From: Chryseobacterium oleae
Lineage (GTDB): Bacteria > Bacteroidota > Bacteroidia > Flavobacteriales > Weeksellaceae
Direction: 5' to 3'
NCBI RefSeq assembly: GCF_900115055.1
Contig: NZ_FOVD01000006.1
Location: 186,001-250,000 of the forward strand
Length of the DNA stretch: 64,000 nt
Part shown: positions 1-8,901 of the stretch, piece by piece
Layout: every line of letters starts with the position of its first letter
Numbering within the stretch: the first letter of the stretch is position 1
The notes under the pieces: generated by a model
What the model was told of the DNA's origin: nothing
Seen by the model: the letters and a program-made list of their open reading frames with translations, nothing else
The model's database searches: none
Program-made: the position numbers and the translations under genes

Positions 1-2
1 GA

Positions 3-620
3 ATCATCACAGCTCCTCTTCTGCATGGAAATATTGATCATATTATGGGGAACTCTATTCCGGTAGCGATCCTTCTCTTTCTTTTATATCAATTCTATCC
101 TTTGGTAGCCAATAAAGTGTTTATCATCGGTTGGCTCGCAACAGGACTCTTGGTCTGGATGCTGCCACCCATAGATATTCTGACCGGAGATTATATGTAC
201 ACCTGCACGATTGGTGCCAGTGGCGTAGTCTATGTTCTGGCCTTCTTCTTATTTTTCAGCGGTGTTTTCAAATGGAATATGAAACTGCTCACCATTTCAC
301 TCCTTGTCGTTCTATATTATGGCAGTTTGATTTGGGGAATGTTTCCGGAAGAACTCTTCTACAATCTTCAGGAACCGAGTAAAATCTCATGGCAGGCTCA
401 CCTTTCCGGAGCTGTCGTAGGAAGTATTATTGCTTTTGCCTTTAAAAATGTAGGCGAAAGAAAAAAAAAGTATATCTGGGAATTTCCAAATTACTACAGC
501 GAAAAAGACGATAAACTGTGGCAGGAATACAAGGAAAATCATCCTGATGACTTCCTGGAATTACCTTATAAAAAGAGAGATGATATCTGGGATCATTTGG
601 AGGAATTGAGAAGGAAATAA
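3..620 (+). CDS. Rhomboid family intramembrane serine protease (5' end missing)
   Basis: The frame is open to the left edge, so the start lies outside the window; the first ATG visible is at 45. Rhomboids cleave transmembrane helices inside the membrane with a Ser-His dyad. Seen here: the HGNIDHIMGN segment typical of rhomboid helix 2, the GASG motif with the nucleophilic Ser, and a later QAHLSG segment with the catalytic His, all within hydrophobic helices. The C-terminal ~55 residues are charged and probably cytosolic. The gene ends just before a repetitive spacer and dprA. Family assignment is firm; substrate is unknown. Confidence 0.9.
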   Translation: MITAPLLHGNIDHIMGNSIPVAILLFLLYQFYPLVANKVFIIGWLATGLLVWMLPPIDILTGDYMYTCTIGASGVVYVLAFFLFFSGVFKWNMKLLTISLLVVLYYGSLIWGMFPEELFYNLQEPSKISWQAHLSGAVVGSIIAFAFKNVGERKKKYIWEFPNYYSEKDDKLWQEYKENHPDDFLELPYKKRDDIWDHLEELRRK

Positions 621-621
621 A

Positions 622-662
622 ATAAGGTTGGAAGCTGGAAGAGGGAGGATGGAAGTTACTAC
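622..662 (+). repeat. Extragenic GGAAGCTGGAAG-type spacer sequence
   Basis: The purine-rich stretch here (GGAAGCTGGAAG, then GAGGGAGGATGGAAGTT) recurs in scrambled order near 16810 and, inverted, at 16931-16960. It sits between two genes. It is one of several repetitive, non-coding spacer types in this window. Confidence 0.45.
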
Positions 663-804
663 TAACCTTATAGTAACTAATAAAGTTCCAGAATACGCGT
701 TTCGTGGCAAGAACGGGAAACCCAACTCTAAAACTCTCAAACTCAATTACTCTCCAACACAAACAACTCGGGTTATTTTATTACATTTGGGGAAAACACA
801 CACA

Positions 805-1914
805 ATGATCTCTGAAGAATACCTCCATGCCATCGCTCTGCGTGAATGCAGCCTGATTGGCGATATTAATTTTCACAAACTTGTAAGAACCTTCGGAAGT
901 GCAGAAGAAGCCTGGAAAAGAGCAAAGAAAGAGCACAGCAAAGCCGGTGGTATAGGACGGAAAACGGTGGCGGATATCGGAAACGAAGAGTATCTGAAAT
1001 TTGCGGAAAAGGAAATAAAATTCTGCGAGAAGAATCGGATTACGATCAGGCTGAGACACCTTAACGAACTTCCTTATTTACTCAACGAGTGCGATGATGC
1101 TCCCGCTATTCTTTATCAGAAAGGAAATTTTGAGGATTCTTTACCGAAAATAAGTCTTGTGGGAACGCGGAATATGACTTCTTACGGTAAGCAATTCATT
1201 AACGATTTCTTCGAAGCAACGAAGCCTTATAAATACATATCGGTCAGCGGATTAGCGCTTGGAGTGGATAAAGAAGTTCACGAACAGTCCATTCAACATC
1301 AAATTCCTACCATAGCCGTTCTGGCTCATGGATTTCACACGCTTTATCCATCAAAAAATAAGAAACTGTCTGAAAAAATTTTAGACGAGAACGGGGCATT
1401 GATCACAGAATTCAATTCCTCCAGAAAACCTGACCGTGAAAATTTCATCCAGCGAAACAGAATTATAGCCGGGCTTTCTCCATCAACTATCGTAGTGGAA
1501 ACCGGATTCGGGGGCGGATCTGTAAGTACCGCTTCATTTGCCAACGACTATAACCGGGAAGTTTTTGCCTTGCCGGGAAAGATCACAGATCCACACAGTC
1601 AGGGATGCAATCAGCTGATTTTCCAGAATAAAGCATCCGCCATTTCTACCATAAAAGATCTTATGAATTCGCTTGGATTTACCCCCACCAAAGAAAAAGT
1701 GGCAGAACTGTTCCCGTATAGTGAATTAAACATACAACTTACTGAAAGTCAGGAAACCGTTTATCAGTCGATCAAAGCCCATCCGCAGGTATCTCTGGAC
1801 GATCTTGCACAGATGATTTCGATGGCTTCTTACAAAATCCTTCCTATAATTTTAGAATTGGAGCTTTTGGGGAAAGTAAAATCATTTTCCGGGAGGCAAT
1901 TTACCGCAATTTGA
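805..1914 (+). CDS. dprA: DNA-processing protein DprA
   Basis: DprA binds incoming single-stranded DNA and loads RecA during natural transformation. The protein has an N-terminal helical (SAM-like) region, a Rossmann-like core with SLVGTRNMTSYG, the SGLALGVD motif and NFIQRNRIIAGLS, and a C-terminal winged-helix-like segment. An ATG at 628 is in frame, but the extra 59 residues come from the repetitive spacer and do not look like protein. The ATG at 805 opens directly with the conserved N terminus and gives 369 residues, the usual length. A second competence-associated gene, comM/yifB, lies at 45673-47208. Confidence 0.93.
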   Translation: MISEEYLHAIALRECSLIGDINFHKLVRTFGSAEEAWKRAKKEHSKAGGIGRKTVADIGNEEYLKFAEKEIKFCEKNRITIRLRHLNELPYLLNECDDAPAILYQKGNFEDSLPKISLVGTRNMTSYGKQFINDFFEATKPYKYISVSGLALGVDKEVHEQSIQHQIPTIAVLAHGFHTLYPSKNKKLSEKILDENGALITEFNSSRKPDRENFIQRNRIIAGLSPSTIVVETGFGGGSVSTASFANDYNREVFALPGKITDPHSQGCNQLIFQNKASAISTIKDLMNSLGFTPTKEKVAELFPYSELNIQLTESQETVYQSIKAHPQVSLDDLAQMISMASYKILPIILELELLGKVKSFSGRQFTAI

Positions 1915-2104
1915 GAATTAACGATTTCTTAATATTGCATTATTTGAGACGTAACTTTTAATTTTCAACAAAATTTGCTCACTAATTATCAATTTAATAA
2001 TATTTCGGGACATTATTATTTAATTTTTAACAATGTTGAAATAGAGTATTGTGAATCTTGAAAAAAAAATTAAATTTGTTGACAATAATATTCAACCCTA
2101 ATAT

Positions 2105-3463
2105 ATGGAACAATATAATATTGACCAGAAAATCCAGGAGTTTATTGCCAAGATTGAAGCAAAAAATCCTAATGAACCAGAATTTTTACAAGCCGTAAAA
2201 GAAGTAGCTGTGACTGTAATTCCGTTTATTATGACCAAGAAGGAATATACGGGAATGAAGCTTCTAGAGAGAATGGCTGAACCTGAAAGAGTTATAATTT
2301 TCAGAGTTCCATGGGTTGATGATAAAGGAGAGATCCAGGTAAACAGAGGATTCAGAATCCAAATGAACTCTGCGATCGGACCATACAAAGGAGGAATTCG
2401 TTTCCACCCTACTGTAAACCTTTCAGTTCTTAAGTTCTTAGCTTTCGAGCAGGTATTTAAAAACTCATTGACTACTCTTCCGATGGGCGGAGGTAAAGGA
2501 GGTTCAGATTTTGATCCGCAAGGAAAATCTGATATGGAAGTAATGCGTTTCTGCCAGGCATTCATGACTGAATTATGCAAGCATATCGGTCCTGAAACAG
2601 ATGTACCTGCAGGAGACATCGGTGTAGGAGCAAGAGAGATCGGATATCTTTTCGGACAATACAAAAAAGTAAGAAACGAATTTACAGGAGTACTTACCGG
2701 AAAAGGTCTTGCTTACGGAGGTTCACTGATCCGTCCTGAAGCTACAGGATACGGTGTGGTATACTTCGCAGAGCAAATGCTTAAGACGATCAACGAAACA
2801 TTCAAGGATAAAATCGTAAGTGTATCAGGTTTCGGAAACGTAGCCTGGGGAGTAATCAAAAAGGCAACAGAGCTTGGTGCTAAAGTAGTGACCATCTCAG
2901 GACCGGACGGTTATATCTATGACAAAGACGGTATCAGCGGAGATAAAATTGATTATTTATTAGAATTAAGATCTTCAGGAAACAACAGAGCTGAAGACTA
3001 TGCTAAAAAATATCCTTCTGCTGAATTCCACGCTGGAAAACGTCCTTGGGAAGTAAAATGTGACGTAGCATTCCCATCTGCAACTCAAAACGAACTGGAT
3101 CTTGAAGATGCTAAAGTTTTGGTAGGAAACGGATGTCTTTGCGTGACTGAGGCTGCTAACATGCCTTCTACTTTAGATGCAATTAACTATTTCTTAGACA
3201 ATAAAATCTTATTCTCACCTGGTAAAGCTTCCAACGCTGGAGGTGTTGCTACTTCAGGTCTTGAGATGACACAGAACTCTATCCGTCTTAACTGGACTTC
3301 TGAGGAAGTTGACGCAAGACTGAAAGAAATCATGATCGGAATCCACAAGGCTTGTAGAGACTACGGAAAAGATGAAGATGGCTACGTAAACTACGTGAAA
3401 GGGGCAAACATTGCCGGCTTCGTGAAAGTGGCGGAAGCAATGCTGGCTCAGGGAGTGGTATAA
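2105..3463 (+). CDS. gdhA: Glutamate dehydrogenase, hexameric class (probably NADP-specific)
   Basis: Catalyses reversible reductive amination of 2-oxoglutarate to glutamate in the cytosol. At 452 residues it matches the small hexameric class. Visible are the glutamate-site PMGGGKGGSDFDP with catalytic Lys, the PAGDIGVGAREIGYLFGQYK segment, the nucleotide-binding GFGNVAWG motif and the C-terminal GKASNAGGVATSGLEM. It is a single gene, with a 190-base AT-rich leader region before it and two hairpin terminators after it. Cofactor preference is inferred from overall resemblance to NADP enzymes. Confidence 0.95.
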   Translation: MEQYNIDQKIQEFIAKIEAKNPNEPEFLQAVKEVAVTVIPFIMTKKEYTGMKLLERMAEPERVIIFRVPWVDDKGEIQVNRGFRIQMNSAIGPYKGGIRFHPTVNLSVLKFLAFEQVFKNSLTTLPMGGGKGGSDFDPQGKSDMEVMRFCQAFMTELCKHIGPETDVPAGDIGVGAREIGYLFGQYKKVRNEFTGVLTGKGLAYGGSLIRPEATGYGVVYFAEQMLKTINETFKDKIVSVSGFGNVAWGVIKKATELGAKVVTISGPDGYIYDKDGISGDKIDYLLELRSSGNNRAEDYAKKYPSAEFHAGKRPWEVKCDVAFPSATQNELDLEDAKVLVGNGCLCVTEAANMPSTLDAINYFLDNKILFSPGKASNAGGVATSGLEMTQNSIRLNWTSEEVDARLKEIMIGIHKACRDYGKDEDGYVNYVKGANIAGFVKVAEAMLAQGVV

Positions 3464-3469
3464 AAATAA

Positions 3470-3501
3470 ACAAAGGTTGGGTAAATTCCCAGCCTTTTTT
3501 G
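3470..3501 (+). terminator. Intrinsic terminator after gdhA
   Basis: AAGGTTGGG pairs with CCCAGCCTT (one G-U pair) around a short AT loop and is followed by a run of T. It starts a few bases after the gdhA stop. Confidence 0.75.
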
Positions 3502-3550
3502 ATACAGCCTGTTCCCGGGATAATGGGAAAAAAGTAAAAAGTGAAAGGAG

Positions 3551-3582
3551 AAAGCGCTGTACATGTTACAGCGCTTTTTTTA
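3551..3582 (+). terminator. Second hairpin terminator downstream of gdhA
   Basis: AGCGCTGTA and TACAGCGCT form a strong stem with a 5-6 base loop followed by seven T. It is a back-up terminator about 90 bases beyond the gdhA stop. Confidence 0.75.
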
Positions 3583-3885
3583 TTGTATCAGCTAAAAAAA
3601 TTAACCGTTATCTTCAACTTAATCTCAAAACTTGGGGAGCAAGCTTTTTTTAAACATTAAGACATTAAGATCTTAAAAGATGGAATACTTAAAGAACTTA
3701 AAAAAATCAATTTATTGATTTCTTCATTCATAACAATAAGTATACTGCTTAAATCCTTAATGTTTAAATTAAGAAATAAACTAAAGTTTATTGAGGTTAA
3801 GAAAATTAAGATCAATTTTAAACAGACCATTATAAGTTTGATTGTATTCATTGTACTCCCCAATTTTTGAGACTCATCCGTATCT
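3583..3885. repeat. AT-rich intergenic spacer with attaag-type repeats
   Basis: No convincing gene. The stretch is built of short permuted words (ACATTAAGA, TCTTAA, CTTAATG, AATTAAGA). A 68-codon reading frame on the minus strand (3657-3863) is low-complexity Leu/Ile-rich and is taken as chance. The spacer sits between two convergently transcribed genes. Confidence 0.4.
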
Positions 3886-5406
3886 TCACTTCAGGTATTC
3901 ACCAATTTCTATATTCCTGTTTTCATTATTGGCATTCTCAATGCTTTTCAAGAGCATTTTAATTTGAGTTTTGCTTATCACATGATTGTTAAAAAAAACA
4001 TACTCAATAGCCTTTGTATTCCTGATATCTTCCAATGGATTTTGAGCAAGCAGCACCATATCTGAATGATACCCTGTTTTGATCTTCCCGGTCTTACTTT
4101 TCATCCATAGACCTGGCTCCACTGTAGCAGAATAAATAGTCTGTGAATTGGTCATTCCGGATTGAGATAGGGATTCCAATTCATCGTGAAGAGCAAACCC
4201 GGGAACTGCCGTGGCAACATTAGCATCTGTTCCGGCCATAACAGGGACATGGTGATCTACCAATGCTTTAGTCATGATATGAATCGCTTCCGCATAGGTC
4301 TTCCAAAATGTCAGCGATAATTTTTTTGCTTCAGGTGTATCTTTTCCATCATATTCATAGCCATTTTTACCGGGTAACCAGCCCATTTTGTACAATGGTG
4401 TACCTTCAATAATTTTGGGATTAGCATATCTTAGTTCTATTGCTTTAAGCTTAGATTTTAAGTCAAACCGCTGGGCTAAAAAGCTTTCGCATAACCAAAC
4501 GGTTGAAGTAACGCTTACCTTATTTTCTTTTAATTTTTTGGCGATCTGATGTGACCGTCTTTTTAAAAAACGGAGATATTCTTCTGGATTTTTAGAAATT
4601 GACTTTCCGAATTCATCAATTGTTTTAACCGTTATTTCCTCAATGTGAGCGACTTCATTCTGTCCTGAAGAATAAAAGGTTTCTAAATCCACCAACGGGA
4701 TATGTCCAATAACCGGTATTTTATTTTCTTTAGCAATCTGTATTGTTATTTTAAACATTTCAGGATTGACAAAACCGTACATTTTGATGGCATCGTAGCC
4801 CTGTTCTTTTATTTTCTTTATGGCTTTTTCCGCATCTTTTTTATTGGAATAATTGACGGACTGCCTTGTCCAGCTATAATAATAACCCGCCAGACCAGCC
4901 TCACTAAAAATAGGTGGTGAAGCAACAAACATCCTCGGTCCCAAACCGCTTTTCCGGATTGATTTCCGCCATTCTAAAATCTCCGGACGCCCGGCCATTT
5001 CCCTGATGTAGGTAACCCCATTCGCCAGATATAAAAACAAATCATTCTTGCTTTCTTTTACATGAACATGGCTGTCTACAAGGCCCGGAATAAGATACTT
5101 TCCTGTACCGTCAATGATAGTAGCATCCTTATTCACCTGCTGATTGGCGTCAATCTGAACAATGCGTCCATCTTTGATAAGGAGGTTCTGATTGGTAATA
5201 AAATGAGTACAATCTTCTGAAAGGACATTAACATTTCTTATCTGAACTAATGGTGATGATTTAGTAAATGAAGAAAAATCAACAACCCGGGTAGATTTTC
5301 CCAGAACTTTATTCAGTTCATGATCTGCCCATAAAAAAACACAGCCCATCATACACAATCCTATTGCAGATGACCATAAAACTCTCCTGACCCAAAGCTT
5401 TTTCAT
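3886..5406 (-). CDS. Amidohydrolase family protein (imidazolonepropionase-like), membrane- or envelope-targeted
   Basis: Metal-dependent hydrolase of the amidohydrolase superfamily; the substrate cannot be told. Near the N terminus is one hydrophobic segment (a signal anchor, or a signal peptide with Cys in MMGC), followed by the dihydroorotase-like metal-binding DSHVHV. Later come DAIKMYGF with a candidate carbamylated Lys, IGHIPL and VAHIEE with metal-binding His, and PVMAGTDAN with the active-site Asp. The start at 5406 (MKKLWVRR) is preferred over one 13 codons upstream because it leads straight into the export signal. A LytTR regulator lies about 100 bases upstream on the same strand and may be co-transcribed. 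Confidence 0.85.
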   Translation of the reverse strand: MKKLWVRRVLWSSAIGLCMMGCVFLWADHELNKVLGKSTRVVDFSSFTKSSPLVQIRNVNVLSEDCTHFITNQNLLIKDGRIVQIDANQQVNKDATIIDGTGKYLIPGLVDSHVHVKESKNDLFLYLANGVTYIREMAGRPEILEWRKSIRKSGLGPRMFVASPPIFSEAGLAGYYYSWTRQSVNYSNKKDAEKAIKKIKEQGYDAIKMYGFVNPEMFKITIQIAKENKIPVIGHIPLVDLETFYSSGQNEVAHIEEITVKTIDEFGKSISKNPEEYLRFLKRRSHQIAKKLKENKVSVTSTVWLCESFLAQRFDLKSKLKAIELRYANPKIIEGTPLYKMGWLPGKNGYEYDGKDTPEAKKLSLTFWKTYAEAIHIMTKALVDHHVPVMAGTDANVATAVPGFALHDELESLSQSGMTNSQTIYSATVEPGLWMKSKTGKIKTGYHSDMVLLAQNPLEDIRNTKAIEYVFFNNHVISKTQIKMLLKSIENANNENRNIEIGEYLK

Positions 5407-5509
5407 ATAATATCTATTCTTATCTGGAAGGCAAAATAAAAACAAAAACGCCGTTCAACAAGGCGATATGAGGGATTAGGGATGAAATACGCGGTTTTAG
5501 GTACGTAAA

Positions 5510-6250
5510 TTATAAAGACAACAACTGTTCTCTGTAATTTTTAGAAACGGGAAGTTCAATTTGAGTAAGCAAAATGGTATCCGCATTTTTCCAGGCCTTA
5601 AAATGAGATGGATTGATGAGATGCGAACGATGAATCTGAATCAAAAAATCAAAATCATTCTGAATCTTTTTAAGGGTACTGCGAATGAGTTTTACCTTTA
5701 CTTCATTTCCCTCTACAAAGAAAATCTCAACATAATTCTGAGCATTGGAAACACAGATCAGCTCATCTTTTTTTATTTTTAAAATATCCAGCTTATTGTC
5801 TCCCCTGATAATGATGATGTCATCCGGTGCAGGAATTAATGAAACCACATATATTCTTGCCAAAATGATGATGGGCGTTGAAATCAAGGCTGATTTAAGA
5901 ATGATGGTCTCTAAAAACTTAAAAAAACCATATCCTCCATTCAAAACAGGGCTTTTATAAAAACAATACGTGCCTATCCAAAAAAGAATTTGAAAAAAAA
6001 CAATACTTATTAATTCAAACCCGATGTTCCATTTTGCCAGTTTTCTGTACACCCATTTCTGCAGGAAAGCAATGACTCCGTAACACAGAAATGCAATAAC
6101 GCTAAATCCAATACTGATAATGATCCATACTTTAAAACTAATGGTTCCATCATCAAACGGTCTTATAAAAAAAGCAAAAATGAAAAGCCATATACTCAGG
6201 AAAACTCCGATCAGTAGATGATGCTTAAGGGAAGGGTTTAATCTTTTCAT
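5510..6250 (-). CDS. Membrane-anchored LytTR-family transcriptional regulator
   Basis: The first ~150 residues hold four hydrophobic helices, and the C-terminal ~100 residues are a LytTR DNA-binding domain (DELICVSNAQNYVEIFF, IQIHRSHLINP, LPVSKNYREQL). This replaces a receiver domain with a membrane sensor, a common architecture in Bacteroidota. DNA binding is expected on the cytosolic side. The gene precedes the amidohydrolase gene on the same strand; control of that gene is only inferred from position. Confidence 0.88.
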   Translation of the reverse strand: MKRLNPSLKHHLLIGVFLSIWLFIFAFFIRPFDDGTISFKVWIIISIGFSVIAFLCYGVIAFLQKWVYRKLAKWNIGFELISIVFFQILFWIGTYCFYKSPVLNGGYGFFKFLETIILKSALISTPIIILARIYVVSLIPAPDDIIIIRGDNKLDILKIKKDELICVSNAQNYVEIFFVEGNEVKVKLIRSTLKKIQNDFDFLIQIHRSHLINPSHFKAWKNADTILLTQIELPVSKNYREQLLSL

Positions 6251-6346
6251 TGAATAAATCAGCTTGGCCCGGGTGATCCGGATCTATATTTACTCCCGAA
6301 ATATACGCAAATAATATACGGGTTGATTACCTCAAAGAATGGTAAC

Positions 6347-6381
6347 AAAAAAAATCCTGAGACACCATGCCTCAGGATTAC
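6347..6381 (-). terminator. Intrinsic terminator of the small secreted-protein gene
   Basis: On the minus strand AATCCTGAG pairs with CTCAGGATT across an eight-base loop, followed by eight T. It lies just downstream of the 6402-6740 gene. Confidence 0.8.
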
Positions 6382-6401
6382 CTTTCTACTTTGTTCAATA
6401 T

Positions 6402-6740
6402 TTACTTAGATGACTTTGCTTTTTTCTTAGCTTTTTTTTCTGCTTTTGTTACCTCTGATGGTTTCGTAGCATCGGCGGTAGTCTCAGCATTTACAGTGGC
6501 CGCCGCATCAACTGTTGTAGCCGGAGTAGCAGCCGCATCTACTGTAGCGGTTGCTGTGGTGGTGGTGGTTGCAGGAGTATTTTGTTTCTGGGTAGAAGTT
6601 CCCGGTGTAGTCTGCTGTTTAGTTTGAGTGGTCTGGTTACTAGGGGTCTCGGCTGGCTTCTGCTGTGGAGTCTGGGTCTGAGCCGATACTGCGATTACGC
6701 CGACTAAAGTAAACGCTGCTGTTAAAACTAACTTTTTCAT
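6402..6740 (-). CDS. Small secreted low-complexity protein (Thr/Gln/Ala-rich)
   Basis: 112 residues. A clear Sec signal peptide (MKKLVLTAAFTLVGVIAVSA, cut before QTQ) is followed by Gln/Thr/Pro-rich sequence, then Ala/Thr repeats (VDAAAT, VNAETT) and a Lys-rich tail (KAEKKAKKKAKSSK). No folded domain is recognised. The strong terminator and signal peptide argue that it is a real gene. Function unknown; a periplasmic or surface-associated disordered protein is the simplest reading. Confidence 0.75.
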   Translation of the reverse strand: MKKLVLTAAFTLVGVIAVSAQTQTPQQKPAETPSNQTTQTKQQTTPGTSTQKQNTPATTTTTATATVDAAATPATTVDAAATVNAETTADATKPSEVTKAEKKAKKKAKSSK

Positions 6741-6855
6741 AATACAATATTTTAAATGGTTGTTTAAATTAAACGACTCATATGATATTAAATTATGCGT
6801 AAAAGTCTTATTTAACGTACTTTATCATTATTTAAGAGATTTTACAAACTCTGAT

Positions 6856-7344
6856 TTATTTCGAAATATTCTTCATCATCTTTTCCACAAATTCAAATGC
6901 AGCGGGGCAGATAACGGTGTTTTTAAGCATCAAGTCATTGATCTGATAGATCTTTTTACGGTCTGTATGCGGATATTCTCGGCAGGCTTTCGGCCTTACT
7001 TCATAAATAGAACAGGTATTGTCATTATTCAGGAAATAACACGGAAGATTCTGAAGTACCTTATCGTTATCTTCATCTACTCTTAAAAATTTGGCTTCAA
7101 AATCGGCCTGCTTCATCCGCAGATGTTTTGAAATACGTTCGATGTCTTTTTCGGTATATAAAGGTCCGGTTGTTTTGCAGCAGTTGGCGCACTGAAGGCA
7201 GTCTACTTCATCGAAAACTTCATCATGGGTTTCCTGAACGATATAATCGAGGTTTTTGGGCGGTTTCTTTTTCAATCCGTCCAGAAACTTTTTGTGCTCC
7301 TTCTGCTTCTGTAAAGCCTGCTTTTTATAGAGGTCTAAATTCAT
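6856..7344 (-). CDS. YkgJ-family cysteine cluster protein
   Basis: Short cytosolic protein of 162 residues with the family's Cys cluster: CLQCANCCK near residue 50, then CYFLNNDNTC, a KACREYP segment and a final VICPA. These cysteines are believed to bind a metal (zinc or an Fe-S cluster); the biochemical role of the family is not established. The ATG follows the stop codon of the upstream Kir channel gene with no gap (TAAATG), so the two are translationally coupled. Confidence 0.88.
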   Translation of the reverse strand: MNLDLYKKQALQKQKEHKKFLDGLKKKPPKNLDYIVQETHDEVFDEVDCLQCANCCKTTGPLYTEKDIERISKHLRMKQADFEAKFLRVDEDNDKVLQNLPCYFLNNDNTCSIYEVRPKACREYPHTDRKKIYQINDLMLKNTVICPAAFEFVEKMMKNISK

Positions 7345-8316
7345 TTATTCGTTATTTCCAGCCGTAGCCGGAAGATCTGTTTTTTGATAGTCATTAATTT
7401 TATCCAGATCCAGTATGGTGGTCTGATCATGCTGGTCGGGATAGTACATCGGAGTAAATTTAGCTCCGTACACAATTTCTGCCGAGACGTATGAAGATCT
7501 CTGAACCACCGTATTGGAAAAGACTTCGTCAAATGCACGCACCTGAACAATAATCTCAATATCCGTATTCTTAAAATCATCTTCAGAAAAGCCGTAGAAC
7601 GGTGAATCTTCCTTGATTTCATGAACAACCGTCCAGTTCAGCGCCAATGTATTGATCTTGCTTAAATGGGTCTTTAAAGAGTAAAAATTACTTTTCGGAA
7701 CTCCATTCTCAATCACTTCAATCGCTGTAGAAACAATCACATCCGCATCCGTTAAAGCATTATTTTTAAAAGGGGCCAGTCTGAACATCAGCGCCCGCGA
7801 ATGTTTAAACGGAGCAATCACAGCGATATCCGAAAATCTCAGATAAGCTCTCGGTCTTGAAAATCTTCCGTAAAAAAGTCCGGTTGCGATGGCAAAGGTA
7901 AGCAATCCCAGAAAAGCCTCAAAAGTAGCCACAAGACTTGCCGTAAATCCTACAGGCGCAATTCTTCCGTAACCAACTGTAGTAAAGGTCTGCGAACTGA
8001 AGAAAAACACATCAATGAATTCGTTCAGCGGATCGCTTTTATCAATTCCGGTAAGATGCTCTACGCCTATCAGATAATAAATCATTGCGAATACGAGATT
8101 GATCAGAATATAGGCAACCACCAGATAAGAAAGGAACCGGAAAGTCGAAAGGTTAAGCATCGTGTGATACCAGCTTAGTCTGTTGAATACATTCACGCCT
8201 CTCCGCTTGACATTCGGAAGCCCATCCTTATTGATGAACCTTCCGGATGCATTGCTTCCAAAACCACTGTTTTCGGTGTTTTTCTGACGGATCTTCTGTC
8301 CGAAGCCTCTTGCCAT
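7345..8316 (-). CDS. Inward-rectifier-type potassium channel (KirBac-like)
   Basis: Inner-membrane K+ channel of 323 residues. An N-terminal cytosolic segment leads to TM1, a pore loop with the selectivity filter TVGYG and TM2 (LLTFAIATGLFYGRFSRP). A ~170-residue cytoplasmic beta-sandwich domain of the IRK type follows (AVIAPFKHSRALMFRLA). Gating ligand is unknown. It is the first gene of a two-gene unit with the YkgJ protein. The 3' flank of an accessory island begins just upstream. Confidence 0.92.
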   Translation of the reverse strand: MARGFGQKIRQKNTENSGFGSNASGRFINKDGLPNVKRRGVNVFNRLSWYHTMLNLSTFRFLSYLVVAYILINLVFAMIYYLIGVEHLTGIDKSDPLNEFIDVFFFSSQTFTTVGYGRIAPVGFTASLVATFEAFLGLLTFAIATGLFYGRFSRPRAYLRFSDIAVIAPFKHSRALMFRLAPFKNNALTDADVIVSTAIEVIENGVPKSNFYSLKTHLSKINTLALNWTVVHEIKEDSPFYGFSEDDFKNTDIEIIVQVRAFDEVFSNTVVQRSSYVSAEIVYGAKFTPMYYPDQHDQTTILDLDKINDYQKTDLPATAGNNE

Positions 8317-8399
8317 TTATATAAAATTTATCTTTTAAAAGTAAGCGAATAAAATGATTTTTCAATCTCTTATTTCACCATTCCCGCTGCAAAGATAAA

Positions 8400-8758
8400 A
8401 TATTGTTTTCATGAAATTGAGCAAATGCTTTTGATAAAGTCTTTTATCAGTTCTAGCATATATATCAGTAGTTTGAACACTTACATAACCAGAAAACCTC
8501 CTATAAAAAATAAACTTAATCCAGCTTCAGCAAGATGCATTGCTTTTGAATGTCTTAATGTGTGAGAACTAATTACTTGGGAAACAATTTCAGGATTAAT
8601 AAATCTAGAGGAATACCACTTGACAAATTTATATTTAGATCTTTAGTACTAAAATAGGATATTTGAGTTCCTTTTCTAAAAATAATAATACTATTTTCAT
8701 CGTGATGATTATCCTTTTTCTCCAATAATTGCAGTAAGATTAGTAATATTATCACCAA
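8400..8758 (-). pseudogene. Decayed tyrosine recombinase/integrase (C-terminal part, at least two frameshifts)
   Basis: Reading the minus strand in successive frames recovers the catalytic core of a tyrosine recombinase. An upstream frame gives FRKGTQISYF. A second frame gives NPEIVSQVISSHTLRHSKAM with the HxLRH box, followed by HLAEAGLSLFFIGGFL. A +1 shift then gives GYVSVQTTDIYARTD, which holds the catalytic Tyr (near 8460). No single frame spans these and the N-terminal half is missing, so it is a relic. It lies directly beside the PIN-HerA-NurA-methylase operon, suggesting that mobile DNA brought that operon in. The rest of the gap (8317-8399, 8759-8901) shows nothing else clear. Confidence 0.8.
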
Positions 8759-8901
8759 AAAACTCAGGTATATCGTGCTGTAAACTTGAAATAATCAATT
8801 CATTTTTATCTCAAACCCAAATTTAAATTCATTACTCAGATTAATTCTAAGATTGCTTAAACCTTTATATTATTTAATGCAAATGTATAAAAATTCCATA
8901 G

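Noticed and set aside
628..804. In-frame extension of DprA to an ATG at 628
   Set aside because: The added 59 residues come from a repetitive spacer and do not look like protein; the ATG at 805 starts the conserved N terminus.
3657..3863. 68-codon minus-strand reading frame
   Set aside because: Low-complexity Ile/Leu/Asn sequence in an AT-rich spacer, no motif and no ribosome-binding context.
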